Below the pieces are notes generated by a model. That model was not told the DNA's origin. It saw nothing but the letters and a program-made list of their open reading frames with translations, and made no database searches. This document shows, piece by piece, positions 8,906 to 17,004 of a stretch of 64,000 bases of DNA. The DNA is from Ureibacillus terrenus (GTDB lineage Bacteria; Bacillota; Bacilli; Bacillales_A; Planococcaceae), in assembly GCF_006569205.1 (NCBI RefSeq), contig NZ_VIGD01000002.1:145637-209636 (forward strand). Reading direction: 5' to 3'. The position numbers were made by a program, and so were the translations under genes. How positions within the stretch are numbered: position 1 is the stretch's first letter; each line of letters opens with the position of its first letter.

Positions 8906-9793
8906 ATGAAGAACAAGAAACTGGAATCGTGGAAAAAAGCTGTGAAAACGGGAATTATCAAGTCGAATTTAATTCCGATGTTTGCCGCTTTAATGCTAGC
9001 CCTTTATACGTATCATTTAAGTTTTGTAGAAAATATCCCGAACATGATTTTTGCCCTTGTCGGAACGGCCTGTGTGATTGGTGCGGCCGGTCTTTTCAAT
9101 AATATTTATGACCGCGATATCGACGCAAAGATGTCCCGCACCAAGTTGAGACCCACAGTGACAGGGGAAATCGATGTTCGTACTTCGATTGTGGTGGGCG
9201 TTGTTTTATTGGTTGCCGGCCTTGCCATATTGGCGTTGACGACATGGACCGCCGCGCTGCTCGGATTTCTTGGCGTTTTTTTCTATGTGGTGCCATATAC
9301 GATGTGGACGAAACGGAGAACCATCTGGAATACGGAGGTCGGCAGCATTTCCGGCGCGATGCCTCCATTGATCGGATGGGCGGCCGTCGCTCCCGATATT
9401 TGGCATCCGGCCTGCTGGGCGCTCTTCATCATTATGATCATTTGGCAGATGCCCCATTTCTATGCTTTGGCCATCCGCAAGAAGGAGGATTATGCGGCGG
9501 CCAAAATCCCGATGCTTCCGGTGGTCAAAGGAGTCAAACGGACGTATATCCAAACCAACGTATATTTGATTTTGTTGATGCTGACCAGCTTTCTGTTCGT
9601 GCCTTTGAGCTGGGGGTTGACGCTTTCTTCCCTGACCCTTGGCGGCATTTGGCTGTGGATCAGCCTGGTCGGTTACCGCCAGATGGACGGCAATAAGTGG
9701 GCGAATCAAATGTTTGGCTACTCCCTCATCTATATGACGGCCGTATTCGCGACGGTCATCATCTATGCAGGAGTAGGCATCATGTTCCGTTGA
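8906..9793 (+). CDS. ctaB: Protoheme IX farnesyltransferase (heme O synthase)
   Basis: A 295-residue integral membrane prenyltransferase of the UbiA superfamily. It farnesylates protoheme to heme O for the terminal oxidases. The first aspartate-rich region is NNIYDRDIDAKMSRTKLRP (about residues 66-84), and the second conserved cytoplasmic loop contains YALAIRKKEDYAAAKIPMLP. About nine membrane helices follow the usual pattern. In many Bacillales ctaB sits beside ctaA and the ctaCDEF oxidase genes; neither is next to it here. The gene ends at a strong terminator. Confidence 0.95.
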   Translation: MKNKKLESWKKAVKTGIIKSNLIPMFAALMLALYTYHLSFVENIPNMIFALVGTACVIGAAGLFNNIYDRDIDAKMSRTKLRPTVTGEIDVRTSIVVGVVLLVAGLAILALTTWTAALLGFLGVFFYVVPYTMWTKRRTIWNTEVGSISGAMPPLIGWAAVAPDIWHPACWALFIIMIIWQMPHFYALAIRKKEDYAAAKIPMLPVVKGVKRTYIQTNVYLILLMLTSFLFVPLSWGLTLSSLTLGGIWLWISLVGYRQMDGNKWANQMFGYSLIYMTAVFATVIIYAGVGIMFR

Positions 9794-9802
9794 TCGGGAA
9801 AG

Positions 9803-9842
9803 AGAAAACCGAAAGCCTTATTCCGCTTTTGGTTTTCTTTTT
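9803..9842 (+). terminator. Strong intrinsic terminator of ctaB
   Basis: Thirteen-base arms (9804-9816 and 9825-9837, GAAAACCGAAAGC and GCTTTTGGTTTTC, one wobble) with an eight-base loop, then TTTTT. The poly-A side also allows some function on the opposite strand. Confidence 0.9.
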
Positions 9843-10133
9843 GCCATGATGGCCCATTTCCGATTTGGACAGGATAAATGGTGGAAATTTATCAATATGT
9901 TGTAAAAAATGATAAAATATTAATAAAATATCACCGAATTGTGAACAGGTTTTTGATAAAAATGTGACACATGCTTCGCAAAAATACACAAGGGATGGCG
10001 AGGATGCTATAGTAGATTATGCAATGCAGAGAAAACTGTTGTGTATAAAAAATCGCTCTTTTAGTAACGGAAGATTCGCTCAATGAACCACAAAAGCGGA
10101 TTCACAGATACATAAACGCCTCCCCTAGGATTG

Positions 10134-10168
10134 GTGCTTGGCACTTTGAAGGTGCCAGGCACTTTTTT
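10134..10168 (+). repeat. GTGCCAGGCAC hairpin element
   Basis: Arms GTGCTTGGCAC (10134-10144) and GTGCCAGGCAC (10152-10162) flank a seven-base loop and are followed by six T residues. It resembles a plus-strand terminator, but the nearest plus-strand gene ended 340 bases earlier at a terminator of its own. The same GGTGCCAGGCACTT string recurs at 42434-42447. The rest of the spacer 9843-10133 shows nothing I can assign. Confidence 0.6.
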
Positions 10169-11606
10169 AGCAGTTTTCGTTCGAAAGATAGACAATCTGG
10201 TTTTTTCCTTGCCGTTTGGCCATATATAGCGCGTGGTCGGCGACTTTGAGAAGCTGGGTGAATTTTTTTGCATAAGGAAGGCTGTTGGTGCAAACCGCCC
10301 CGATGCTGACGGTCAGATGGATGTCATGGGACGCATGGTTGATTTGGATTGAAGTAATTTCATTGTAGAGCTGTTTCGCTTTATCCATGATGGAGTGGGG
10401 AGGGCAATTTCTGAAGAGGACGATAAATTCATCTCCTCCGTATCGTCCGACAAGAATATTTTCTTTATCTTCATACGCCACTTTTAAGCAAGCTTGCGCC
10501 ACCTGTTTAATCACTTCGTCGCCCAATAAATGGCCATAGGTATCATTGATGTGTTTGAATGAATCGATATCGATAATGACAAAGCAGATGTGCTGACCTT
10601 CCTTTTTCGCTTCTTTCAGCCATTTGTTGCAGGTTGTTTCCAAAAAATAGCGATTGTAGACTCCTGTCAGACTGTCCACATTTGCACGCTTTTCAATCGC
10701 CTTGATGCTTTGATGCACATCGAATTCCCTCATCTTGTAGGAGAGGCGGATCGAAAATAGCTTTTCCGCCATTTGGATATATTCCTTCAATGCCTCGTAA
10801 GCCTTCTTGTAGTCGCCCCGGGATTCATGGATTTCCGCAATTTCTTTCAAAATCGATTTTAATTTGATCTGGTTTTTAAAATCGGAATAAATTTTGAAAG
10901 AATCGTTTAAGAATTGCAATGCTTGATCGTGCTCGCCCTTGGAACGATGGAAAGAAGCTTTGACATGGAGAAAATGAGCTTTTTCATGAGGAAAATGATT
11001 GATATACTGGTTCAATGCAAGATGATCGATGATTTCCTCAGCTTTTGTCAATTCGTTCATGCCGATGTGGCACGATGCAATCGTCAAATAAATATGGCAT
11101 TGCAGCAGGATTTCGCTGGGACAATGTTCTGCGCATATGTGCAGGGCTTTGGATGCATAGTCCAGAGCCTCTCCATATTTCCCTTCCTGCAATAAATAGT
11201 TGCTGTAAGTGTTGTAGCTGGTGCCGGCTTCACTGTACATTTCCAATTCTTCGGCGATCTGGATGCATTGCCGCATCGCTTCTTTCGCTTCTTCATAATT
11301 TTCTTCGTATTCATATATGAGCGCACTCAGGCGGTATAAATGATACTTGTCCCGGTCATCCCCGAATTCATTGCACAATAATTTATATTCAAGGATATGC
11401 TGAAAAGCCGTTTCAATGTCGCCCAAAAAATAATAGCAGCTTGAAAGATGTATGTGCGCGTTCATCATGGCTTTTTGGTCTTCGGTTTCTTTGGCCATTT
11501 CCAGCAATTCTTTTGCCGTGTCGATCGCTTTTGTGTATTTGCCGGCGGAAAAGAGGGTGTTCGTGAGATTTTCCAGCCTGGTTAAATGATGCCATTGGGT
11601 TTTCAT
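10167..11606 (-). CDS. TPR-GGDEF protein, probable diguanylate cyclase
   Basis: A 479-residue cytoplasmic protein without membrane helices. Roughly residues 1-300 form tetratricopeptide repeats (for example YNTYSNYLLQEGKYGEALDY and EIAEIHESRGDYKKAYEALK), probably a protein-binding sensor. The C-terminal GGDEF domain starts with DSLTGVYNRYFLE and has an intact active site GRYGGDEF at about 387-394, so it should make cyclic-di-GMP. The RxxD inhibitory site expected just before that motif is absent (AYEDKENILV), suggesting no product feedback at that position. AGAGGTGG precedes the ATG. The mRNA leader carries a perfect 12-bp hairpin at 11629-11657. It lies alone, with the dipeptidase gene upstream on the same strand 213 bases away. 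Confidence 0.9.
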   Translation of the reverse strand: MKTQWHHLTRLENLTNTLFSAGKYTKAIDTAKELLEMAKETEDQKAMMNAHIHLSSCYYFLGDIETAFQHILEYKLLCNEFGDDRDKYHLYRLSALIYEYEENYEEAKEAMRQCIQIAEELEMYSEAGTSYNTYSNYLLQEGKYGEALDYASKALHICAEHCPSEILLQCHIYLTIASCHIGMNELTKAEEIIDHLALNQYINHFPHEKAHFLHVKASFHRSKGEHDQALQFLNDSFKIYSDFKNQIKLKSILKEIAEIHESRGDYKKAYEALKEYIQMAEKLFSIRLSYKMREFDVHQSIKAIEKRANVDSLTGVYNRYFLETTCNKWLKEAKKEGQHICFVIIDIDSFKHINDTYGHLLGDEVIKQVAQACLKVAYEDKENILVGRYGGDEFIVLFRNCPPHSIMDKAKQLYNEITSIQINHASHDIHLTVSIGAVCTNSLPYAKKFTQLLKVADHALYMAKRQGKNQIVYLSNENC

Positions 11607-11628
11607 TTGTTACCACCTCTCTTTGAAG

Positions 11629-11657
11629 GGGGAAGAAATGCTGTGCATTTCTTCCCC
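11629..11657 (-). promoter_or_regulatory. Perfect hairpin in the leader of the GGDEF gene
   Basis: Arms of 12 bases (GGGGAAGAAATG at 11629-11640 and CATTTCTTCCCC at 11646-11657) with a five-base loop, about ten bases upstream of the ribosome site of the minus-strand GGDEF gene. No T-run follows on either strand. A TATAAT on the minus strand just upstream (near 11665-11670) would place the hairpin at the 5' end of the mRNA. Role unknown: leader stabiliser or regulatory fold. Confidence 0.5.
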
Positions 11658-11819
11658 AATCCATATTATAAACTTCAAAGGAGTTACTAAATGTATACAT
11701 TATTTGAAAAAATAAAGGTATTTTATAATTTTTTATTATATATGAAAAACAGTAAAAAATCCTTATACTGCCGGAATGTATTGATATGATGCGTTTCGTT
11801 TTTTTTAGAAAATGATAGG

Positions 11820-13214
11820 TCATTTTACCTGTTTGTCCAGTGATAATTTGGATACTTCGAATAAATAATCACAAAGGACGCGCAAGCCTTTATCGAAGTT
11901 TTCCAAATGGAAGTGTTCATTGGGCGCATGGAAGTTTTCCGTAGTCAGGCCGAAGCCCATGAGCACCACCGGAACTTTTAACATTTGGTCAAAGGCAGCG
12001 ACAATCGGGATGGACCCTCCGCCGCGGGTGAATGCGGTAGGAGTCCGGTACACTTTTTCATAGGATTTGCTTGCCGTTTGAATTAATGGATGATCAAAAG
12101 GAGTCAGGTAAGGGGCTCCGCTGTCAAATTCGATCACTGTGACCGTTACGCCCTTCGGAGTGTGTTTTTCGATATGTTTGCGGAGAAGGGCGACAATTTT
12201 GTCAGGCTCCTGATCCGGTACAAGGCGGCAAGTGATTTTTGCCCCCGCTTTTCCAGGCAGGACCGTCTTGATGCCTTCGCCGGAGAATCCCCCGAAAATG
12301 CCGTTGATTTCCAATGTCGGACGCGCCCAGGTTCTTTCAAGGAAAGAGTAGCCCGGTTCTCCAAACAATTCATCCACGCCCAGTTCCTTTTTCAATGCTT
12401 CTTCGTCAAATTCCAGTTCCGCAAAGGCTTTGCGCTCCTCATCCGTAAGCGGTTTGACGTCATCGTAGAAGCCTTCCACCAGAATGTTCCCTTCCGAATC
12501 CCTGAAAGAGGCGAGGATTTCCACCAGCGCATGGACCGCGTTTTGCACTCCGCCGCCGTATAGACCTGAATGCAGATCGCTGTTAGCGCCTTGCACATCA
12601 ATCTGGATTCCCGCAAGTCCCCGGAGTCCGTAGCAGATGGCCGGTTTTCCTGGCCCATGCATGCTCGTATCGGTGATCAATATAAAATCGGCCGACAATT
12701 TTTCTTTATTTTTTTCAATATAGGAAGGAAGATGTGGGCTTCCGATTTCCTCTTCCCCTTCATAGAGGAACTTCACATTGACAGGCAAGCTGCCAAGAAC
12801 GTCAAAAAGGGCTTCGACGGCTTTTAATTGCATGAAGACTTGTCCCTTGTCATCGGACGCGCCGCGGGCATACAATTTATTTTCCCGTATTTCAGGTTTG
12901 AAAGGTTCGGATTCCCATAATTCCAGCGGATCCACCGGCTGCACATCGTAATGCCCGTAGAATAGCACAGTCGGCTTTCCTTCCGCATGAAGCCATTCGC
13001 CGTATACGACCGGATGGCCCCCGGTCGGATCGATGGACACATTTTCGATGTTCAATTGCTCCAGCTGACGTTTCAGCCAGTGGGCGGCCCGTTCGATATC
13101 CCGCTTGTGTTCGGAAAGGGAGCTGATGCTAGGGATGGATAAAAACTCGAACAGTTCCTGCAAATGCTTTTCGCGATTTTTTTTGAAATACTCGTCAAAA
13201 CGCTCTAGTTCCAT
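11820..13214 (-). CDS. M20-family dipeptidase
   Basis: A 464-residue zinc peptidase of the M20/M25/M40 family, annotated in related genomes simply as dipeptidase. The metal-binding motifs are present in order: LFYGHYDVQPVD, YARGASDDKGQ (bridging aspartate) and LYEGEEEIGSPHL (catalytic and metal glutamates), then the dimerisation domain with NDLHSG-like sequence (ANSDLHSGLYGGG) and TRGGGSIP near the C-terminus. There is no signal peptide, so it acts in the cytoplasm, releasing amino acids from small peptides. GGAGGATTTAC precedes the ATG. Acetylornithine deacetylase-like enzymes are the alternative in this superfamily, but the motifs and length fit the dipeptidase branch. Confidence 0.9.
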   Translation of the reverse strand: MELERFDEYFKKNREKHLQELFEFLSIPSISSLSEHKRDIERAAHWLKRQLEQLNIENVSIDPTGGHPVVYGEWLHAEGKPTVLFYGHYDVQPVDPLELWESEPFKPEIRENKLYARGASDDKGQVFMQLKAVEALFDVLGSLPVNVKFLYEGEEEIGSPHLPSYIEKNKEKLSADFILITDTSMHGPGKPAICYGLRGLAGIQIDVQGANSDLHSGLYGGGVQNAVHALVEILASFRDSEGNILVEGFYDDVKPLTDEERKAFAELEFDEEALKKELGVDELFGEPGYSFLERTWARPTLEINGIFGGFSGEGIKTVLPGKAGAKITCRLVPDQEPDKIVALLRKHIEKHTPKGVTVTVIEFDSGAPYLTPFDHPLIQTASKSYEKVYRTPTAFTRGGGSIPIVAAFDQMLKVPVVLMGFGLTTENFHAPNEHFHLENFDKGLRVLCDYLFEVSKLSLDKQVK

Positions 13215-13354
13215 GTAAATCCTCCGATTCTCGTTAAATTTGCTAAAAATTAGTATACCACAGAAATCAAAAGACCAACCGATTATCGAAAAATTCAGAT
13301 AAAATCATGAACATTATACAAAGATAACAGAAATCTTACATGAATGTAATGTAA

Positions 13355-13383
13355 TTGAAAGCTAATCATATAGAGTGTAATAC
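13355..13383 (+). promoter_or_regulatory. Sigma-A-type promoter upstream of the second sigma gene
   Basis: TTGAAA at 13355-13360 and TAATAC at 13378-13383 with a 17-base spacer, 60 bases before the start codon. Confidence 0.5.
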
Positions 13384-13442
13384 AAATTTTTGGGAAAATG
13401 GAGTCAGAAGAAAGGAAGTTCTGATGACGGAGGAATTAAACG

Positions 13443-13988
13443 ATGAGCAATATTTGCGAAGTTTACGATGAGTTTAATCGATACATATATCATTTATGTT
13501 TGAAACTGACACGCAACCCTCTGGAAGCGGAGGATTTGATGCAGGAAGTCTGGGTAAAAGTGGTACGCAATAAAGAGCAGATGGAACACGTCGATCATGT
13601 CAAAGCATGGCTCACGACCATCACGATGAACACGTTCCGGGACCGGTACAGAAAAAGCGTCCGCAGAAGCAAATATGTATTAAGCCAACCTGAAACATTG
13701 GACGTTCCGATTTTGGACTTGGTTCCCAACAACGAAGTATCCACCGAGGAACAGATTGAAAAAGTGGTCGTGACAAAAATTGTGCAGGAAAAGATCAAGC
13801 AGTTGGACGTCATTTATCAAAAAACGCTATGGTATTTTTATGTAGAACAATATTCGTTGGCGGAGATTTCAAAATTGATGAAGGTGTCCATCGGCACGGT
13901 GAAATCCCGGTTGTTCCGAGCGAAGGCGAGATTGAAAGAAATTTTGTTGTCCGATTATAAATTGGAAGATGTGGTCGTGCCGGTGTAG
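13443..13988 (+). CDS. Sigma-70 family RNA polymerase sigma factor (ECF-like)
   Basis: A 181-residue sigma factor. Region 2 reads NPLEAEDLMQEVWVKVVRNK followed by VKAWLTTITMNTFRDRYRK; region 4 has the helix-turn-helix YSLAEISKLMKVSIGTVKSRLFRAKARLKE. CGGAGGAATT is a good ribosome site for the ATG at 13443. Unlike the other two sigma genes in the window, no anti-sigma gene follows: the next gene converges and the unit ends in a terminator. Its control must therefore lie elsewhere or in its own promoter, which looks like a sigma-A one. Confidence 0.88.
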   Translation: MSNICEVYDEFNRYIYHLCLKLTRNPLEAEDLMQEVWVKVVRNKEQMEHVDHVKAWLTTITMNTFRDRYRKSVRRSKYVLSQPETLDVPILDLVPNNEVSTEEQIEKVVVTKIVQEKIKQLDVIYQKTLWYFYVEQYSLAEISKLMKVSIGTVKSRLFRAKARLKEILLSDYKLEDVVVPV

Positions 13989-14041
13989 CGAATTGTCCAT
14001 GGGGCGGATGTTCAATGGAAATGGGGAAACAGGTATAGAAG

Positions 14042-14069
14042 CTTGTGGCCAGTGGCCGCAAGTTTTTTT
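14042..14069 (+). terminator. Intrinsic terminator of the sigma gene
   Basis: Arms CTTGTGGCC (14042-14050) and GGCCGCAAG (14054-14062), one wobble pair and a three-base loop, followed by seven T residues. Confidence 0.85.
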
Positions 14070-14083
14070 ATTAAAGATGGCAA

Positions 14084-14114
14084 ATGCAAGCTGCTTGTCC
14101 ATGGCAACTTGCAT
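14084..14114 (-). terminator. Probable terminator of the spx-like/marR operon
   Basis: Twelve-base imperfect arms (14084-14095 and 14103-14114, ATGCAAG against CTTGCAT at the base) with a seven-base loop, 36 bases beyond the marR stop. The T-run on the minus strand is weak (TTTGCCATCTTT). Confidence 0.5.
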
Positions 14115-14150
14115 CTAACTAACTTTTACACATATGGTTGAACCCCTTTC

Positions 14151-14588
14151 TTATTTTTGGGAAGAACCTTCCAAACATTTCTCGAAAATTTTGTGCAATG
14201 TCCGGATTTCTTCATTTGTCAACATGCCGAACATGGATTGCACCAAAGCCATGACTTGTGTTTTGGATTCTTCCAATACCCTTCTTCCTTCCTGGGTAAT
14301 GGCAATTTGGGAGACGCGCCGATCTTTTGAGCTTTGGGTTTTTTTGATGTAGCCGCCTTTCAGCAGTTTGGATGTTAATACTGTTACACCGCCCGTCGTA
14401 ATTTTTAGCCGCTCCGCAATGACAGAAGGGCGTTTTGGACCTTCTTTTGCGAGCAAGTCCAATAGGAGAATATGTGTTTTCGAAAAACCTAGGTCATTGA
14501 TTTGATTCCATTCGTTGGACCATTTGCGTTCCAGTGATGCCACCACTTCAAAGAGGGCAGAAATGGTATCATATCTTTGGTTATCCAT
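14151..14588 (-). CDS. MarR-family transcriptional regulator
   Basis: A winged-helix repressor-type protein of 145 residues. The DNA-binding core is PSVIAERLKITTGGVTVLTSKLLKGGYI, and the wing is KKTQSSKDRRVSQIAITQEGRRVLEE, where D-R-R is the family signature. The ATG at 14588 is preferred over an in-frame ATG 60 bases earlier because GTGGAG lies eight bases upstream of it and the earlier start would fall inside the upstream gene. It is the second gene of an operon, 37 bases behind the Spx-like gene. The palindrome in the operon promoter (15103-15122) is the likely operator, making it an autorepressor; the effector is unknown. Confidence 0.88.
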   Translation of the reverse strand: MDNQRYDTISALFEVVASLERKWSNEWNQINDLGFSKTHILLLDLLAKEGPKRPSVIAERLKITTGGVTVLTSKLLKGGYIKKTQSSKDRRVSQIAITQEGRRVLEESKTQVMALVQSMFGMLTNEEIRTLHKIFEKCLEGSSQK

Positions 14589-14625
14589 TATTTTCATCTC
14601 CACTTTCATAAAATTGAGCAGGGGA

Positions 14626-15036
14626 TTAGCTTGCGTTTTCTTCGGCATGTCTGATTAATTCGTTCAGTTCATATTCGCGGACTTTGCGAGGAATAAATCG
14701 ACGGATGTCCATTTCGTTGTAACCGACCTGGATTCGTTTTTCATCGATGATGATTGGGCTGCGAAGCATGCGGGGATGTTCACGGATCAATTCATAAAGT
14801 TCCTGGATGGAAAGTTGATCGATGTCCACATCCAAATTTTTGAAGTCGTTTGAGTTTGTCGCGATAATTTCGTCGGTTCCGTTTTCCGTCATTCGCAAAA
14901 TGTTTTTAAATTCGGATAATGTCAATGGTTGGGATGTAATGCGTTTTTCCACAAAAGGAATGTTGTGCTCTTTCAGCCATTTAATCGCTTTTCGGGATGA
15001 AGAGCAGCTGGATTGTGTGTAGATGGTAACTGTCAT
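14626..15036 (-). CDS. Spx/ArsC-family regulator with a C-S-S-S active site
   Basis: A 136-residue thioredoxin-fold protein closely matching Spx, the RNA polymerase alpha-subunit-binding stress regulator. Conserved Spx blocks are ILRMTENGTDEIIATNS, ELIREHPRMLRSPIIIDEKRIQVGYN and IRRFIPRKVRE. The redox switch is changed: Spx has C-x-x-C at residues 10-13, and here the matching stretch is SSC11-S-S-S14, so the second cysteine is serine and an intramolecular disulfide cannot form. It is therefore a paralogue rather than the canonical disulfide-switch Spx. It heads an operon with a MarR regulator. TAGGAGGCGG precedes the ATG. Confidence 0.88.
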   Translation of the reverse strand: MTVTIYTQSSCSSSRKAIKWLKEHNIPFVEKRITSQPLTLSEFKNILRMTENGTDEIIATNSNDFKNLDVDIDQLSIQELYELIREHPRMLRSPIIIDEKRIQVGYNEMDIRRFIPRKVREYELNELIRHAEENAS

Positions 15037-15102
15037 AGATACCGCCTCCTACTAAATTGGGTTTGAATGATAATTTTTTGTTATTTTTGATAACCAGCAT
15101 TA

Positions 15103-15133
15103 ATATCTTACAACTAAGATATTTAAAAGTCAA
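15103..15133 (-). promoter_or_regulatory. Promoter with embedded palindrome for the spx-like/marR operon
   Basis: On the minus strand, TTGACT (15133-15128) and TAAGAT (15110-15105) are 17 bases apart. A perfect palindrome, ATATCTTA-CAAC-TAAGATAT (15103-15122), covers the -10 element and part of the spacer. A repressor bound there would block RNA polymerase. The size and symmetry suit a MarR dimer, presumably the one encoded in the operon. The sequence from 15134 to 15417 shows no gene or further signal I can support. Confidence 0.65.
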
Positions 15134-15417
15134 TTTTAAATGAAAGTGGATGAACATAATGCATAACCATTTTTCTATTAATTAGTACGTTTTGATTGGG
15201 CGAAAGTTTCACTTTTTAATAGAAAATTTGATAGAATTTATTTTTTATTTGGTTAAGTTTCCAGGGCGCCCCATTTTATTTTTTCGTCGAAAGGGGGAGG
15301 GGGAGGATTCTTTCCTGCAAAGGAAAAGGACGCCGGAGAAGGTTGTTTCCGCCAGGGATATTTTTAGCTTTTCCAATTTTCCGGGGGATTAAAACCGCTC
15401 TTTTGCTAAAATTTCAT

Positions 15418-15457
15418 CAAAAAAATAAATTGCCCGCGGTATTACAGTTCCGCGAGC
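15418..15457 (-). terminator. Terminator overlapping the stop of the SE1832-type gene
   Basis: On the minus strand GCTCGCGG (15457-15450) pairs with CCGCGGGC (15439-15432), followed by AATTTATTTTTTT. The stop codon (15444-15442) lies in the loop. Confidence 0.75.
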
Positions 15458-15630
15458 AGACTGTTGAGCTCCGCAAGCCTTTTTTCCATGCGGGCAAGCC
15501 GTTCTTCCGCCTCCATGACAGAGTCGATATGGCCGGTATTTTCAAGCTTTTCGATATCGCCTTGCAAATTGATGTAGTCCATTTTGATTTCCATAATCTG
15601 CTGCTCAATCTCGCGTTTTGTCACATGCAT
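15442..15630 (-). CDS. Small coiled-coil protein, SE1832 family
   Basis: A 62-residue charged protein predicted to be one or two coiled-coil helices (KREIEQQIMEIKMDYINLQG and EAEERLARMEKRLAELNSLL). Pattern and size fit the SE1832 family of small proteins widespread in Bacillales and Staphylococcus, with no known function. The ATG at 15630 is preferred over the one nine bases upstream because AAGGAAA is then correctly spaced. It is a single-gene unit with its own terminator. Confidence 0.75.
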   Translation of the reverse strand: MHVTKREIEQQIMEIKMDYINLQGDIEKLENTGHIDSVMEAEERLARMEKRLAELNSLLAEL

Positions 15631-15728
15631 TACTCCCATCTTTCCTTGGTCATCAAACTAATTCAATATTCTATCATAAATATGCTTGTTTTTCATACAT
15701 CCAAGATGAAAATAGTAGATTCCGATGT

Positions 15729-16772
15729 TTAAAACGAGACGATATTATGGCGTTCATAGGCGAAATCCAAAAGCAGGGATTTGAGCGTTTCGTTGTTTTC
15801 ATGGATTTCCAATTGAATTTGCTTACGGACGGCCCTTTCCCGTCTTGCTTCGTGCAGCAATAGTTCCATCACCGCGTTTTGGATATTGGATTGCTTCATT
15901 TTCCGACCCAATCCCAGGTTGATGAATCCGTTGTTTTCGCGGGGGAAGATATTGTTCAATTCCCGCTCGTTTTGGGCGCTGACGATGCATGGAATGCCTA
16001 CGGCGGCCACCTTGTATGGAGTGTAGTTGGCATTGCAAATGACAATGTCCGCTTCCGGCAACAGTTTTTCGAGCGGTTTGTCGTCTTTGAATATTTTTGT
16101 ATTTCTTCGGCTTAACGCCATCAATTGGAGATCGCTGACGGAATGCGGGTATTCACGGTCGATGGCTATTGTCACTTTTAGCGGGATTTGCAGGTGGGTC
16201 AAGTGTCTCAGTGTGCGGTATGTCAAGTTGTTGGGGTCTCCATCTTCATATGCTACAACAATATGTGGCGGATCGGATAATTCGTTGGAAACTCTCGATT
16301 CGGCAATGGATTTCAGTGTATCGCCAATAGCGAAGGCAAAGCTTCCTGCCAGAATATTTTGGGCCGTTGTTTCCCTCATTTCATCCAGGATGGCAAGAAT
16401 ATTGCCGTCCGCAAGTTCCGCGCCTTCGCCAAAATCATCGAAATGTACGAGCGTCTTGCAGAAAGGCCGTATCGTTTCCACATACTCGATTGTCGTATCT
16501 TTCCCGTCTTGTACAATTAAATCCGGCTGCAATTCTTTCAAATGGTTTATTAATTCATCGATATGGATATAAATTATTGGAGAAAGTTGTGCATCTGTAA
16601 AGATTTCCAGCGCCTCATCGGACGGTTTTTTCAGGAAAACGGTAACCTCTTCTTCTTTTAGCAGTTTTGCGAGAATGCTGGCTCTTTCAAATGGGTAATA
16701 GCCTTTCATGGCACTGTATTCCACAATAAAGGCGATTTTCTTTTTTGGTTTCTTACTCAATTCATTCTGCAT
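15729..16772 (-). CDS. SpsG/PseG-like GT-B protein
   Basis: A 347-residue protein with two Rossmann-like halves. The N-terminus (KKKIAFIVEYSAMKGYYPF) and the stretch HFDDFGEGAELADG resemble the SpsG/PseG family (COG3980). In those pathways this family hydrolyses a UDP-linked amino sugar during spore-coat or surface glycan synthesis. The C-terminal half has the nucleotide-sugar pattern EADIVICNANYTPYKVAAVGIPCIV. ATG 16772 has AAAGGATG eight bases upstream; the reading frame stays open further upstream but lacks a ribosome site. No other sps or pse gene is near, so the substrate is uncertain. It is divergent from the FMN-reductase gene. Confidence 0.6.
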   Translation of the reverse strand: MQNELSKKPKKKIAFIVEYSAMKGYYPFERASILAKLLKEEEVTVFLKKPSDEALEIFTDAQLSPIIYIHIDELINHLKELQPDLIVQDGKDTTIEYVETIRPFCKTLVHFDDFGEGAELADGNILAILDEMRETTAQNILAGSFAFAIGDTLKSIAESRVSNELSDPPHIVVAYEDGDPNNLTYRTLRHLTHLQIPLKVTIAIDREYPHSVSDLQLMALSRRNTKIFKDDKPLEKLLPEADIVICNANYTPYKVAAVGIPCIVSAQNERELNNIFPRENNGFINLGLGRKMKQSNIQNAVMELLLHEARRERAVRKQIQLEIHENNETLKSLLLDFAYERHNIVSF

Positions 16773-17004
16773 ACAATCCCATCCTTTCCCAATCATTATT
16801 AAGAATATGGCGGAATCTTCAAAAGTATGTGTGAAATCGGAGAAAAAGATTTTTAGTTTTCCAGAGTCCCGGAGCGGAAAATCGCAATGTTTTTCAGACA
16901 AAAGACTGAACTTTTTCGTTTGCATAACCGTTCCCTGTCGAAAGATTGGAGCATTTGCTACAATAAACAAATGGATGATCATTACTATATGGAGGACTTG
17001 CAAC

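Noticed and set aside
16708..17004. N-terminal extension of the FMN reductase
   Set aside because: The extension overlaps the divergent SpsG-like gene and the GGAGGA ribosome site fits the ATG at 17005.
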